Source of the DNA: Trichosphaerium sp. ATCC 40318
Lineage: Eukaryota; Discosea; Flabellinia; Trichosidae
Assembly (NCBI GenBank): GCA_038496445.1
Contig: JALMLS010000329.1
Coordinates: 124,001-188,000, forward strand
Length of the DNA stretch: 64,000 nt
Direction: 5' to 3'
In this document: piece by piece, positions 1 to 11,722 of the stretch
How positions within the stretch are numbered: position 1 is the first letter of the stretch
Layout of the letters: every line of letters begins with the position of its first letter
Notes under the pieces: generated by a model
Database searches by the model: none
Told to the model about the DNA's origin: nothing
Seen by the model: only the letters and a program-made list of their open reading frames with translations
Made by a program: the position numbers and the translations under genes

Positions 1-498
1 GCTGGCCCTAAGATGATAAAAATAAGATCTATCGTTACCACGCAACACAAGACGCGTATTAATACGCAAAAGGGGTATATGGCGTGGCAGAAAAGTAGCT
101 ATAAAGAAAATAATGTCAAACATTCAGGCAGCTATCAGCGGTATATCTAGTCGGTAAAGAGATAATGATATGGTCTATACTTGACATGCTAGCAACAATA
201 GTAAACTCATCGCTCTTGTTTTCTAGCTACAAATACTTGACATCAAAAGAATGAAACAATCCTTTACAGACACGCTGTGTGGTGAAGGAATATCAAGAGT
301 GATGAAGTATTAGTATTTTATTGTAATCAGAGCCTTGGACTCAATTGATTTCCTTGGATGAGAGTTGTCGAGGTTTACAAGAACTCATTTCATATTGAAG
401 CACAAACTAGTAGCTACTCTATGGTTAACAGAAAATGTATTACTACACCTGTACTGTAATTAAGATGTATTTTATTACTATTTCAAGAATCAAACAAT
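1..498. other. Left-edge stretch without a recognisable gene
   Basis: I see no convincing exon on either strand. It lies downstream of the minus-strand F-box/LRR gene and probably holds its 3' untranslated region and an intergenic spacer. Confidence 0.4.
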
Positions 499-1716
499 TT
501 AACGTCTTATTATATTCACTGCACCTGTCAATGACTTGATTTGTTCATCATTTAGTTTGCAATTTTTTGTCAAGTACATAGTATGTACACCTGAAAGTCC
601 TTTCAACAATTCTTCTGTTAAATTCCAATGCTGCAAACCAATTGTGTGTACGCCCGCCAATGCTTTGATATCCGATATCTTGTAACATCTTGCCAACTGA
701 ATAGTATGCACACCTGCCAGTGCCTTGATGCCCTCATTTGTTATCTTTGTATCAGCTAGACCAATCAAATGTACACCTGATAATGCCTTTACACCTTCAT
801 CTGTTACTTTTGTACCTTGTAGATTAATGAAGTGTACACCTGACAATGCCTTTATACCGTCATCTGTTATATTTGTTCCTGCTAAATAAATGCTATGTAT
901 GCCTGCCAATGCCTTTATGCTCTCATCTGTTATTAATTTGCAATAGTTCAAGCCAATGGTGTGTACACCAGCTAACATTTTAACACTCTCATCTGTTACA
1001 TTAGTAGATCCTAAGTTAATCCAATGTGCACCTGCCAATGCCTTTACACCTTCATCTGTTATTGATTTGCAATAGTTCAAGCCAATTGTGTGTACACCAG
1101 CTAACATTTTAACACTCTCATCTGTTACATTAGTAGATCCTAAGTTAATCCAGTGTGCACCTGCCAGTGCCTTTACACCTTCATCTGTTATATCTGTATA
1201 TGTTAGATGAATTGTATGTACACCCGACAATGCCTTTACACCTTCATCTGTTACTTTTGTGTATGCCAAGTTAATTGTATGTACGCCAGCCAACGTTGAA
1301 ACACCCTTGTCTGTAATATGTGTACAATGAGACAAGTTTATATTGTGTACACCAGCCAACGCCTTAAGACTCTCATCTGTTACGAATTTACACTTGAACA
1401 GGTCGATAGTGTGTACACCCGCAAGTAAAGGCAAGCAACTGTTGTCTATTGTACAGCCACGCAAAGAAATTACTGTATTCTTCAATAAAGGGCTTCCTGC
1501 CAGGGTCTCTATTTTTTTTTCGCTATCAATAGTGATTTTGCCATATCCCACATGGTTGTGGACAACATCTCGCAAAAGGCGGCAAGTTTGTGCTGAATGC
1601 AGTGTGTGTGTCCCTTGCTTAAGTATATGTACTATTAGTTCAATTGGCAGCAAAGCAAGGTCAGATATGTGCGCATTTGTTTGGTCTGTGGCTTTTTCCT
1701 CCATTTTATCGTACAA
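499..1716 (-). CDS. F-box / leucine-rich-repeat protein (intronless)
   Basis: A single-exon 405-aa protein. An F-box-like motif lies at about residues 20-60 (core LPIELIVHIL), followed by about 13 LRRs of 21-24 residues to the C terminus (unit ALAGVHTINL...ITDEGVK). F-box proteins of this layout usually bind Skp1 in SCF ubiquitin ligases and use the LRR face to choose substrates; that role is inferred from architecture. A 43-residue two-LRR block is repeated almost exactly in tandem, so the array was growing recently. A close paralog is at 55476-56450, and broken copies lie near 25.8 and 49.0 kb. The start shown is the first ATG of the frame. A later start at residue 5 (MEEK) is possible. Confidence 0.85.
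   Translation of the reverse strand: MYDKMEEKATDQTNAHISDLALLPIELIVHILKQGTHTLHSAQTCRLLRDVVHNHVGYGKITIDSEKKIETLAGSPLLKNTVISLRGCTIDNSCLPLLAGVHTIDLFKCKFVTDESLKALAGVHNINLSHCTHITDKGVSTLAGVHTINLAYTKVTDEGVKALSGVHTIHLTYTDITDEGVKALAGAHWINLGSTNVTDESVKMLAGVHTIGLNYCKSITDEGVKALAGAHWINLGSTNVTDESVKMLAGVHTIGLNYCKLITDESIKALAGIHSIYLAGTNITDDGIKALSGVHFINLQGTKVTDEGVKALSGVHLIGLADTKITNEGIKALAGVHTIQLARCYKISDIKALAGVHTIGLQHWNLTEELLKGLSGVHTMYLTKNCKLNDEQIKSLTGAVNIIRR
941..1198 (-). repeat. Two tandem 129-bp units inside the LRR array
   Basis: Positions 941-1069 and 1070-1198 match over nearly their full length with only a few substitutions. Each unit encodes 43 residues (two LRRs). This is in-frame repeat expansion inside the F-box/LRR gene at 499-1716. 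Confidence 0.9.
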
Positions 1717-1892
1717 TGCTAGCTATCTTCGAAGGTTAAAGGGTTTTCAAGCGGAAACTTAGTACTACTTTTTGTGTCTGATTTTGATTGTTCTGAAATA
1801 TTCTTTCACGTCAACTTAGTCAACTAAGTTAAACATAAAACCATTGATATTTTATTTTAACGTGCAGGTTAAGTGTTTGACACGTGATTTAT

Positions 1893-4243
1893 TTACCACA
1901 AAGAATTTTTGGAGGTTATTGGGCACCATCGCGACAAGCTCAACTGATGGACTCTGTCTTTATGCTGGGTGCAAGATGGAAGCTTACACTTTTCTTGTAT
2001 TGCTTCAATAGCTTTATCGATTGTTTCGTCACTGTCTGCTCTTATCAATGCTTCAAAAGCATAAGCTAATACATATCTATTTTTATCATCTAAAGCTTTC
2101 CATAGCGCTTCTGAGTGTTGTATCTTATGTGTTATCTCTTTGTTTTCTCTATTGTCATACATTAACAGTGAGAAAGCGTGACAAGCCGTTGCTCTAAGAA
2201 TGTCACTTGGCTGAAGCGTTATAAACGCTTCCAAAACTGAGATTGATTTCTTTAATTCTTTGATACCAAAGCATCCCAAGCCTTCAACGCCAATCGCTCT
2301 GATAGATTCTACGTGTGTGCTAGAAGCTGTGCGAAGAAATAAACGCGATATTTCAAGATTTTGAGCATCGCTCAAATCACGTGGGTTAATTAATCGCAGA
2401 GCGAGAAGCGCACAAAATATTTTTTCTGATTTTGTTCCCGATACTATTTTTAGCTCAACATCGAAGTCGTCTTCCTTTGGTACTGTTGGGATATTTTCAA
2501 GGTACTTCGCTTGTGTTGAAATATCTTGCTCAGATATTATATCATCTGAGTTTATGAAAGCAAGTAGCTTCGTGAGTGTTATGTCAGAAGAAGATGTTCT
2601 TTTTCCTTCTGAATGTAAAGAGCAAGCGATAACGAGCCCATACAGTGCTGTTCTCACCTTACTTGTACTTTCGTTTTTTAAGACGATTAGTAGCTTATCA
2701 TGAGCCTCTGTATCATCAATACTTCCTAGTGTATAAGATGCTTGAATGCGCTCATTTTCATGAACGCTGTGAAGCTTTTTTGAAAGAGCCGAGTATTTAT
2801 CTTTCTTGTTTTGTATTTTTTCGCTGTCGATTGTTTCTGGTGGTTTTCCTTGCATCCAAGACCACATGGCATTAAGTACTGGTTTCCTTTCTACTATGTA
2901 CTTACGTTTGTATTGACACAACGTTTCTTGATTTATAACTATCTTCGCATATTTCATCGCAAGATTTTTGATTTCTTTGAAATCAGGTGTCTTTGATTTG
3001 TCGATGTTCTTCGTAGCCTCTTGGAGTAAATACCCTAGCGACCTCTTTGAATGGCTGGTGTTACACATATCAAGGCTTTTACTTGATATAAGAGCAATAA
3101 GCGATTCCTTTGATACAGCCTCAAACACTTCTTTGTTGTTGGAAATGATCGACTTTTCGTTTGGCAGTTCTTGGTTGCTTTGAGAAAAAGGAGCCATTCC
3201 TGCCATCCAAGAGAACATATAATCGTACTCTGGTTTAAGGAGTATTAAAGGATCCCATTCGGATGGTTTGGAATAGTTCCATGATGGTTCAGATGGTGTT
3301 TCTGTTCGGACAAACTGAAACTTAAACATCCATCTAACTTTTGCATCTTTGTGAACATTAGCACGATGCCAAATGTCGTAGTGTATAATTACGACTGTCC
3401 CCTGTATTTTCAATCATAAGTTATCATGTACAAGTGTTCTATTAGAAGATTACGTACAGCTTCACAAACAAGAGGAAGCTCGGTAGTGCTCCAATTGTTG
3501 TGAACTTCTTTTGGCTTTTCAGCTCTATTTTTTGAATAGTCACCTCTGTAGTATTGTGTTCCGGGGAGTAGTGCTGTTGGACCCATACTAAAAGTGGTTT
3601 TTTGTGGGTAATACATTGCCATAAGCCAATAAGGTCTATGTAAAGCTCGATACTGGTGACCTTTATACATATCTTTGTGCCAACCAAGAGTCTAAAAAAA
3701 AATTAAGTAAAATACTATCAATAATACACTAGTAGCAAAATGACATCACGTGAATGGTACACTCACTCGTGTAAAACATCAGTTGATGGGTAGTTCATTT
3801 GAAACTTGGCAACGAAGAGAGTGCAACAATAAGTTCGCAGCATGAACAAAAAAAAAAAGAGGAAAAATAAGATGGTTTTCATTGAATTCAATCAAGTTGA
3901 GCAAACAATTTTGATCACCTTTCGTCCTTTTACTGCTTCATGAGCTCTTCTATGAGCGTGCATCATATAGTTAGGCCCTATAAAAGGCGCTGAGCATGTA
4001 TTTACTGTGTTTCGATTAACGCGTACCTAATAGCGAACTAAGAGCTCCAGTGACTTCAGGAGAGTCGTAAACTTGCTGTAGCTCGGGGATACAAGGTAAA
4101 ATATTATTCCCAGGGTCACCAGATGTAGAGAAAAGCTCATTTGTGTCCTTATATATCTTCTCATGCGTAGAATAAGGTAAATCTGGCTTTAAAATGATAA
4201 ACCCGTTCAATAAGAACTCTTGAACGCGAGTATTGTCTAACAT
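1893..4243 (-). CDS. PhyH-like Fe(II)/2-oxoglutarate dioxygenase domain fused to HEAT-like repeats
   Basis: Several exons. The first (from ATG at 4243) reads VQEFLLNGFIILK, a typical phytanoyl-CoA dioxygenase-family N terminus. After a short intron comes GPNYMMHAHRRAHEAV. The exon near 3670 gives WHKD, the HxD iron-binding pair. A 56-nt intron with a GTACGT donor near 3470 then joins to GTVVIIHYDIWHRANVH and KVRWMFKFQF, supplying the distal His and the 2-oxoglutarate-binding Arg. About 350 further residues form helical repeats resembling HEAT units (for example DDTEAHDKLLIVLKNE and RAIGVEGLGCFG). PhyH enzymes hydroxylate small molecules or proteins; the substrate here is unknown. The exon between about 3685 and 3910 is not resolved. 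The catalytic triad appears complete. Confidence 0.7.
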
Positions 4244-4511
4244 TGCGCGTGAGCTGCCAGTATCAGCCGTATTGTTGCAATTAGGCTAATATGATTAAGT
4301 CACGTGATAATGCAACCAAATCAAGCAAAGTACTTTGCGTTAATAAGGCGTTTTCAAACTGACATGAATGTTTCTTGTAAAGAAGTGTATTACGCTTAAA
4401 GGTACAAGTACAGTGCTCTAGGTTGGTCTATTTTTTGGAACATACAAACTACAGTATACTTCTTTTTGTAAGCTTGCACTAGTGCAATATCTAATTTGGT
4501 TGTTGGACTGA

Positions 4512-6479
4512 TTATTCTGTAATACCTAATTTGGCTTTTGCTTCTTCTGTCAAAAGATCTCGTGCGCTAAGAAAGTGTCTAAAAAAGAACCTCAGTAAAA
4601 TTATTAGCAGGTTACACAGTACGCTAGTAGTGATTTAGTTCCATAATTGATATCTAAAGTATCGTATAAAGGAAGATTGGATGCTATAAACCTTATACAT
4701 ATACTCACAAGAGTCATTCTTGTACCTAGAAAAAAGAAAGTTAAAAAAAACCAGAAAAAAAAAGAAAAAAAGATGCCACTCCCGTACTTGTAACAAGAGC
4801 TGACATTAATTGGCCACATGATAAATCTGTTATTCTTCCGTTCTGTGCAAATTCATAATCAAATACTGATTTGACAAGTGTAGGTTTGTTATATCTAACG
4901 AGGTTAGAAACTAGTTAATACGTGTAGAAAAAAGATAATACCTGTGGTGTCCACCAAATCTTGTGCCGCCCTACAAGGTTTGTTATAAGCAATTTTGATT
5001 TAATGTTCTAAGTAATTTTAGTACCCAAACATAGGCATCTCCATACTGTGTAAGACAACCTTCATTAGCTCTTCCGCATGTCATATGATCCACGCCAATA
5101 TGACTTAAATTCTCATTTTTTACTGGATGAGAGAACATTTTGTTCTGGTTTTTTCCGGCGTGACCAAGTCTGTAATCATCCCCATCACCCCAAGAATATA
5201 CTTCACCGTCATCTTATAGTGTGTTAGGTTTAAAAAACATATAAATTGCAAGTCAGTACATGTGACAGCATTCAAGTGGATGTATCCAACAAAAACCGTA
5301 TCAACTCTTCCTTTTAATTGTTTAACAAGAATAGGATCTTCAGCGTTGCGGTATTCACTAAAACCAAAATAACTTGCCCCAGAACAAAAATTGTGTATTC
5401 CCCACAGATAGAGATCACCTCCAACTACGCCAAAGTAAGTATAATCCAAACTGAGGCGAAAAAAATACAAACAAAGTACCTGTAACAACAGCCGTCCAAT
5501 CAGATCCCATTCCAATACTTTTAGCTTCTGGTATGCTATCCATTGATTTCCATGGAGTTTGAAGACTTTGTAGATATCCACTTGCAATAACTCTTCCTTT
5601 GTCTAATACCTCAATCGTCAATAGAAGAAGTGTTTACCAAAAAAATGTTGTACTTAACACGTGCCTGTAAGAAGAGTTGTTGAATTACTACCACATGCAG
5701 CTGCAACGAACTTGTGGTCATTATATTGTATTTCTGTGGGCTTAGAAATATCTGAAGGACATGAGCCGTTTTTTGAAACAATAGTACAAGCATGACCCCA
5801 CGTGAAAGCTTTAAGGGTATCTATTAAAAAAAGGTTTTAGAGAGCCAAAAGAAATGGCCAACAAACCTGTTATAGCAACCGTATGACCACCTTCATATGA
5901 ACCAGGGGTAGTAACAGCAATGGAAGTAAACCTTTGGCCCTAAATCATAAGCGTTAAATAAAGAAATACCAGAAAACAAAAAGCAACAATTTTCGTAGAA
6001 CAAAAAAAATATTATGCTTTCTCGCTACTCTGTGGAGCGTAGAGTATGAAAATCGAGAACTTGCAGCTGAAACGAAAAAAACTTACAAAACACGTACTTC
6101 GATGTCTAGAACACGCGGTGTAGGTACGAGGGCATGACCATGTCCAGTACCTAGACCTGAACCCCAAGAGTACAGGGTTCCGTTGGCTTTAAACGTTTTT
6201 TAGTACTGGTACGTTTAAACACTTTTCTAAAGCAATCCGCGTACCCGAAAGCGCTATTGTATGAGTATTAGAGCATTTAACCGATATTATACGACACAGC
6301 TCTAATGACGATAGAAGGATCGGGTGTGGGAATTCTCTACGACCTTCGTACCATCCGCTTACGTCTTGAGCTTTTTCTCTCTTGCTATTACTGTGGCCAG
6401 TATATTGCATTTCGCCCCATGTGTATACATACGTGAACGCTAGTTCGTTTTTGTTCAAGCCTGTTTGCTCTATTTCCAT
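4512..6479 (-). CDS. RCC1-repeat beta-propeller protein
   Basis: At least eight exons read from ATG at 6479 to a TAA at 4512. Repeated blades show the RCC1 signature: YVYTWGEMQYTGH, TLYSWGSGLGTGH, LKAFTWGHACTI, GDLYLWGIHNF and EVYSWGDGDDYRLGH, each followed by a V.CG/A-type strand (for example FVAAACGSNSTTLLT and DLSCGQLMSALVT). The last exon reads FLSARDLLTEEAKAKLGITE. RCC1 propellers act as Ran exchange factors or as general protein-interaction modules. Nothing here singles out the Ran exchanger, so the role stays open. One intron (5' end at 5664) appears to use a GC donor (GCACGT). Introns are 45-90 nt. Confidence 0.75.
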
Positions 6480-7543
6480 TGTGGCGTTTTATGTTACAGA
6501 GACTGTGTTTGTTTTCACAGAAGCAAACCGAACGAAAAAACGTTTTACAAACGGTTGTTGTGTTGAAAGTGAACGATGAAAATGAACGTGGTCCTAGTGT
6601 ATTGTGAGTACTACTAGTGCCTCTGTACTAATTTGCGACAACAGACTTTCCTCAAAAAAGTACGTGGTTCTAAAAATCCTCTTGTACCTCGAAAGTGGAT
6701 AAAAATGGTGGTGTTGAACTAAGTACTGACAATTTTCGCAGTTTGGTAATGGTTCCTACAGGCTTTATGTATACTCCGATAATCAAATACATTACTAATC
6801 ATGCTTTAACATCCACAGTAGTAACGGGTTTGTTGAGCATAAATGTAGTTCACAAGTTCGCTCAGGCTGTCTAGGCTGTTAGGATGCTGACAAAAGTTAC
6901 CTGCAACAGAGAAGAGGCTATAGTCCGCTTAGTTATACTGTTTTTAAGGAAAGTACAGCCTTGGATATTTCGAAGCTCTTTAGCTCAAAGATCACGTGGA
7001 TTGTTTTTAGTCCGTGCCAAGAGTATTCTGACGTAGGCTGCTGGATTTTAAATTCCAAAGCGGATGACGCTTAAATAATCTGTACGTAGCCAAATCTGTC
7101 TCGAGGGTAGGGCAAGGTACTGGTTGAGTTAAACTTGTTTATGTTTTAAGTTACCTGATGTGACTTTTTTGTGTTTTAATGTCACTACACTGGGAACAGT
7201 ATGCTGCGGAAAATTTAAAACCCCGCTTTCAACACTGTTGTGTTTATTGGATGAGTATTTTCGGTTCATTTCCAAGCTACAAAAATACTACGAAACTTTA
7301 CAGTATAACATGTTTTTTTTTTCACAAAGCAATCATCCATCCGTTAATATCCATCGAAATTATGTCGTGAGTCGGCTTCGTTATATCAATTTACCCGCAA
7401 TCCATGTGATTTGCACACTGTAGTCTTATAAATCGCGTAGTAAAGTGATGTTTTAACTTGTAAGCTGTTTGTATCCACAGAGTAAAAAGATTGAGATTTC
7501 TTAGCTCAACTTCATTTGTTATTCACACTAAAATTGCTCAACA
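6480..7543. other. Intergenic stretch between RCC1 gene and secreted-protein gene
   Basis: No gene is supported. A 50-codon open frame near 6882-7050 on the plus strand has no recognisable features. The last 100 bp are the promoter and 5' UTR of the secreted gene at 7544, because the same block is duplicated before the paralog at 8916. Confidence 0.5.
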
Positions 7544-8032
7544 ATGACAACGTTTCTGGTAATACTTCTTTCTGTATTCGTTGCCGTTGCTTCTACTCAG
7601 CCTACAGCACCAGTAGATATTCAATTTGTATTGGACATCATTAAATTAAATGGCTATAAACTCAATCTTGTTAACGCCACAAACATCATTTCAGAAGCAT
7701 CCGGTTGTGAAGGCATTACACTTCAGAAGAAGCCTTCCCAAGTAGTTGAATTCTTTACTCAATGGACTATTGGCAACATAACGGTTCCAGAAGAAGGCTC
7801 AGTATGCAGCTTCAACACAGAGTTGATATACTCGGTGGTAGGAAACACAGACGTCATGTTTAAAATACAATCTTCAAACAAAGTACTCTACGATAGTGGC
7901 GCTGTCAAGTATGTTTTCGCTCAGTCCCCATGTTGCCTTACTCCAGAGTGTTTACTGATGGGATTTGACTATGAGACAACATCTACTTTTGTAATGGACG
8001 ACGTTGTTCCTACTAAAAAATGCTATTCGTAG
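7544..8032 (+). CDS. Small secreted Cys-containing protein, paralog 1
   Basis: A 162-aa intronless protein with a clear signal peptide (MTTFLVILLSVFVAVAST) and predicted cleavage before QPTAPVD. Six cysteines (GCEG, VCSF, CC, PEC, KKCYS at the end) and several NxT/S sequons fit an extracellular disulphide-bonded protein. I do not recognise the family. AATAAA follows the stop almost at once. The paralog at 8916-9404 has the same length and all six cysteines. Confidence 0.85.
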   Translation: MTTFLVILLSVFVAVASTQPTAPVDIQFVLDIIKLNGYKLNLVNATNIISEASGCEGITLQKKPSQVVEFFTQWTIGNITVPEEGSVCSFNTELIYSVVGNTDVMFKIQSSNKVLYDSGAVKYVFAQSPCCLTPECLLMGFDYETTSTFVMDDVVPTKKCYS

Positions 8033-8092
8033 AAAATAAACAAAAGTTGTTATTTCGCACTTGATGTAGTAAGACTTTCAAATTCTCACGCA

Positions 8093-8619
8093 ATGAACGC
8101 TGTGTTGGTTTTGTTCTGTATTTTAAGGTAGGTCATCGATGTTTTTCAGAGAGCTGACCAGTGCCACCAAGAAATTAACTAGTCTAATACGTAGCCCTTA
8201 AAAACACGATATGTGAAAGCTGTACAGCTAATCAAAATCAGCACTTCGGTTGATAATCCTAATATATTCTCAACAAAGTTCTTGCTATCCGAAGACAACG
8301 AAACCAATGCTACAAAGGATGAACCATGGAAGCAGTTACCTTCACTGTACCAGCTCATTCAAGAGCTAAATACGTTGTGCTTTAGCTGTTAAGCCAAAAG
8401 CATAATAGAAATACAATCTCGCTCTCATAGAACACGATAAGCATGTGCTACCGCGTTGCGAGAGCTGAAGTTGACTGATTTAACTGTTCGAGTTACAAGC
8501 TCGCAGTTTACGTGGTTACTACCGTACTTAAAACCTACACTTTAGAAACAGCCGAACAACTGCTTATTGACACGGGTTGTCGTAACGTAGTCAAATATCA
8601 CGTGCCCAGTGATGTTTAG
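8093..8619 (+). CDS. Probable small secreted protein, multi-exon, between the two paralogs
   Basis: Not a long open frame, but the pieces read as coding. ATG at 8093 starts a signal-like peptide MNAVLVLFCILR followed by a GTAGGT donor. After an acceptor at about 8192 comes PLKTRYVKAVQLIKISTSVDN and then KDEPWKQLPSLYQLIQELN. A last exon reads VVTTVLKTYTLETAEQLLID to a TAG at 8619. Exon joins in the middle (8390-8500) are not settled and one may be broken. I do not recognise the family. It shares no obvious similarity with the flanking secreted paralogs. Confidence 0.4.
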
Positions 8620-8915
8620 AGGTAAATTGTGCTCAAATATCTTTACTTTCATTATTATTCAAGTATTATCGACTGGGTAACGCGATTGTGGGTTTTTTCT
8701 CAGCTAATTCGTACCTCCTGTAAGTTTGCGTAGCATGTGTGGTTTGTGACACGTACCTAACATTTCAGGAAACGCTTTAAATATTCTCAACAGCCTTACA
8801 CCACGTGGTAAAGTAACATTTTAACTTTTAAGTTGCTTGTGCCCCACAGTTTAAAAAGACTGAGATTTCTCATCTCAATAGCTTTATTTGTTATTCGTAG
8901 TAAAATTTCTCAACA

Positions 8916-9404
8916 ATGACAACTTTTCTGGTAATACTTCTTTCTGTATTCATTGCCTTTGCTTCTACTCAGCCTACAGCACCAGTAGATATTCAATTTG
9001 GATTAAACATCATTAAATTAAGTGGTGTTAAACTTAATCTTGTTGACGATTCAAATATCATTTCAGGAGTGTACCAATGCGATGGCATTACACTTCAGAA
9101 GAAGCCTTCCCAAATTGTTGATAGGGGTACTGAATGGACTATTGGCAATATAACAGTTCCAGAGGAAGGCTCATTATGCGGTTTCTACACAGAGTTGATT
9201 TACGAAGTGGAAGGAAAGCCAGAGATCAAGTTTAAAATACAATCTTCAAACAAAGTTTTCTACGAGGGTGGCGCTATCAAGTTTGTTTTCTCCCAGTTCC
9301 CTTGTTGCTTTAGTGAAGATTGTATGTTGTTTGGATTTGACTATGCAACAACATCTACTTTTTCAATGAACCGTATTCTCCCTGCTCCAAAGTGCTTATC
9401 ATAG
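8916..9404 (+). CDS. Small secreted Cys-containing protein, paralog 2
   Basis: Tandem duplicate of 7544-8032: 162 aa, the same signal peptide apart from a few residues, the same six cysteines and the same block VPEEGS followed by a Cys. About two thirds of residues look identical by eye. The 100 bp before the ATG are also duplicated (shared run GAGATTTCT and CTCAACAATG at the start), so promoter and gene were copied together. Mature parts diverge most around residues 50-75 and at the C terminus, as expected for a duplicated extracellular protein. Confidence 0.85.
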   Translation: MTTFLVILLSVFIAFASTQPTAPVDIQFGLNIIKLSGVKLNLVDDSNIISGVYQCDGITLQKKPSQIVDRGTEWTIGNITVPEEGSLCGFYTELIYEVEGKPEIKFKIQSSNKVFYEGGAIKFVFSQFPCCFSEDCMLFGFDYATTSTFSMNRILPAPKCLS

Positions 9405-9828
9405 AAATAAACTAATTGTTTCCTCACTTTGTTTCGATAGTTAACTAACTACGACTTCCTAATTCTAGGAAAGTCATTTTACATTATGCAACCTTTCGAC
9501 AGCACACTTGCATTTTTGAACCAGTTCCACGCAAATAGCTGTATTTAGTTTTTACAGCAAAGGTATAATCACGTGCGCCACTGTTGTGCGGATCTCTTTT
9601 AAGACAAAGGTTGTCTTTTGTTTCTCAAAAAGTACCATTATTAACTTTGCAGCTTGTTGAAGTGCTGATACAAGTCGCTTTGCGTGTTTTCCTTATGAAA
9701 GCGTGTGCTATAAAACACGTGCTTGTTGTTGACAATATTGTGCTGTTTCCGTCGTTAAAGTAGTAGGACTATTAATTGCATACTTTGTGCAACTCTGCAC
9801 TAGCGTCGGTTGCTAGACCAAATTGGTT
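9405..9828. other. Short spacer, no gene seen
   Basis: Contains an AATAAA directly after the preceding stop and two CACGTG words. No open frame of interest was found. Confidence 0.5.
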
Positions 9829-11649
9829 TTATTTACTTTTTTTTTTGTTAGTCATCTTGTCCACAAAAGTAACTATCTTTTCCTTTGTTGCATCACTATA
9901 CTCTTTTGATTGCAATAAAATATTATCCTTTATAGCGTTATGTATATCAACAGTACCATATTGAATCAAATGATCAATAACATCAGATAACATATCTTGT
10001 TCTTTTTTAAATCCACGAACCAATGTCAATATAGTAACACCGTTTATACCAACACCATAAGTTCCTTGCATATGCTTGAATACACGTAAGGCTTCTTTGT
10101 ATTTACCAAGCATACAATAAGCACGTATCTCCTCATTACAAGTGAATAGAATTGATTTCAATCCTCTACCTTTCAACTCAACTATTCTTTCTATCGCTTC
10201 TTCTGGTTTTCCTTGTTCTATTAATACATTGATTAAAGTATTATATACAACTATATCACGTGATTCAATACTATCAAATAATGATATAGCATCATCCAAT
10301 TTATCTACCTTTGCATGACATTTTATCATAGTTGAGTAAATGTATCCGTTTGGTTTTATTCCCATTTTTATCATCATATCGAAAAACTTTTGAGATGTTT
10401 CTATATTGTTTTTTGAAGCATAATGTTTTATCAGCTCGTTGAATGCTGGTTTTACCTTTTTCTTTTCTGTATCGTTTGTGTCTTTTAATAGCGTTACCAG
10501 ACGCTTAACCATATCGTTCTGACAAAGAACACGTGCTAGAATTGCGTATGTAATCATATCAGGTTTCGCCTTAAGAAAAATTTTTTAGACATAAGTACAA
10601 CTTCTTTCCACGACCACGTGAGTGACTGAGAAGGCCGTACAAAAATTCTAGTTTGTATTTTTTCTGGTGATTTAAAATCGCAAGCGAAGAAGAACAGAGG
10701 TGGGTGTTTTTATGCGCATGAAACGAAAAGAAAAGACGAAGTTTTTTTTTTCATAATTTTTGACAAAAAGAATACAACAGGTCATCACATAGTTTCTCAG
10801 TACGCACCTCGCTTAGATTCATTTTATCCCATAGTTCGAGCGCTTCTTTAGGCTTTTTAAGACCTTCATATGCCTTCATGACTTTATTGTAGATCGGCGT
10901 ACTAGGCTTTAACTTCGCATCCGCAGAAATAATTTCATAAAGTTCGATAACACCATCATGTTGCTTTCTTTTCGCCAATAGACTCATGACTTGTAGGCAC
11001 GTACTCTTATCTGGTGATATACCAGCATTTTTCATACTCTTAAACATATCAAAAGCTCTCTGAGGCTCATTACAAACCGAGCATTTTTCGAACATTTTTT
11101 TGTAAATGCCAAGATTTGGCTCAACACGTTCTCCAATCATGTGATCAAAGACTTGTGATACTTGAGGTAACGTATCACACAATCCAATTGTAGTCTCGTA
11201 TACATTCGCCTTGAGTTGTGTACCTTGAGATTTGATGATTTCAAGCTCTTTAAACGCAAAATCAAAGTCACCGAATGCAGGAACGTGCTTTGAAAATAAA
11301 TCCAGTACGTCAGCGTTAGGGTTTGTTTTCTTGTGCATATACAACTTTTTACGCGTCTCTGCAATAATTTAGGGAAGATTCAAGCGTTTTAATGAATTTT
11401 TAAGCTCAGTACCTGGCGGTAAGTTGACAGCAGCCTTATAGCGACGCTGTTGGTATTGTGACGGCGTAAGTCGCTATAATTAAGGTTATATACACGTTTT
11501 AAAGAGGTAAAAACTATAAGGGCGCGAATAGACCCAATTTTATCTGTGAAGGAATAATTAAGCGTAGTAATGCGTACTGTCGCAGGTTTGCGGGGCGCCT
11601 GGCCGGCAAATGCATAAGAGCTTCTAATTGCTCTATGAATCATAGTCAA
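9829..11649 (-). CDS. Pentatricopeptide-repeat (PPR) protein A, mitochondrial
   Basis: Four exons: 11649-11578, 11473-11413, 11358-10808 and 10569-9829; all three joins keep frame and use GT...AG. Exon 1 encodes an Arg-rich, acid-free presequence (MIHRAIRSSYAFAGQAPRK), as for mitochondrial import. Exons 3-4 hold about ten degenerate 35-residue helical hairpins, for example GIKPNGYIYSTMIKCHAKV, DIVVYNTLINVLIEQGKPEE and GVEPN-like turns. PPR tracts bind single-stranded RNA with a two-residue-per-repeat code and act in organelle RNA processing or stability. The C terminus is lysine-rich. Two paralogs (13833-15608 plus, 16038-17737 minus) share the exon pattern. Confidence 0.85.
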
Positions 11650-11722
11650 GTATAAGCACTATTGTTAGAGCGTAATGGAATGTTTTTTTGGTGATTTCAA
11701 CAGGAAGCACGTAGACTTTTTT

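Noticed and set aside
1343-1762. 139-codon plus-strand frame
   Set aside because: Antisense shadow of the F-box/LRR repeats; no independent features.
7160-7423. Plus-strand frame of 87 codons before the secreted gene
   Set aside because: Composition follows AT-rich intergenic sequence; there is no signal peptide, motif or paralog.
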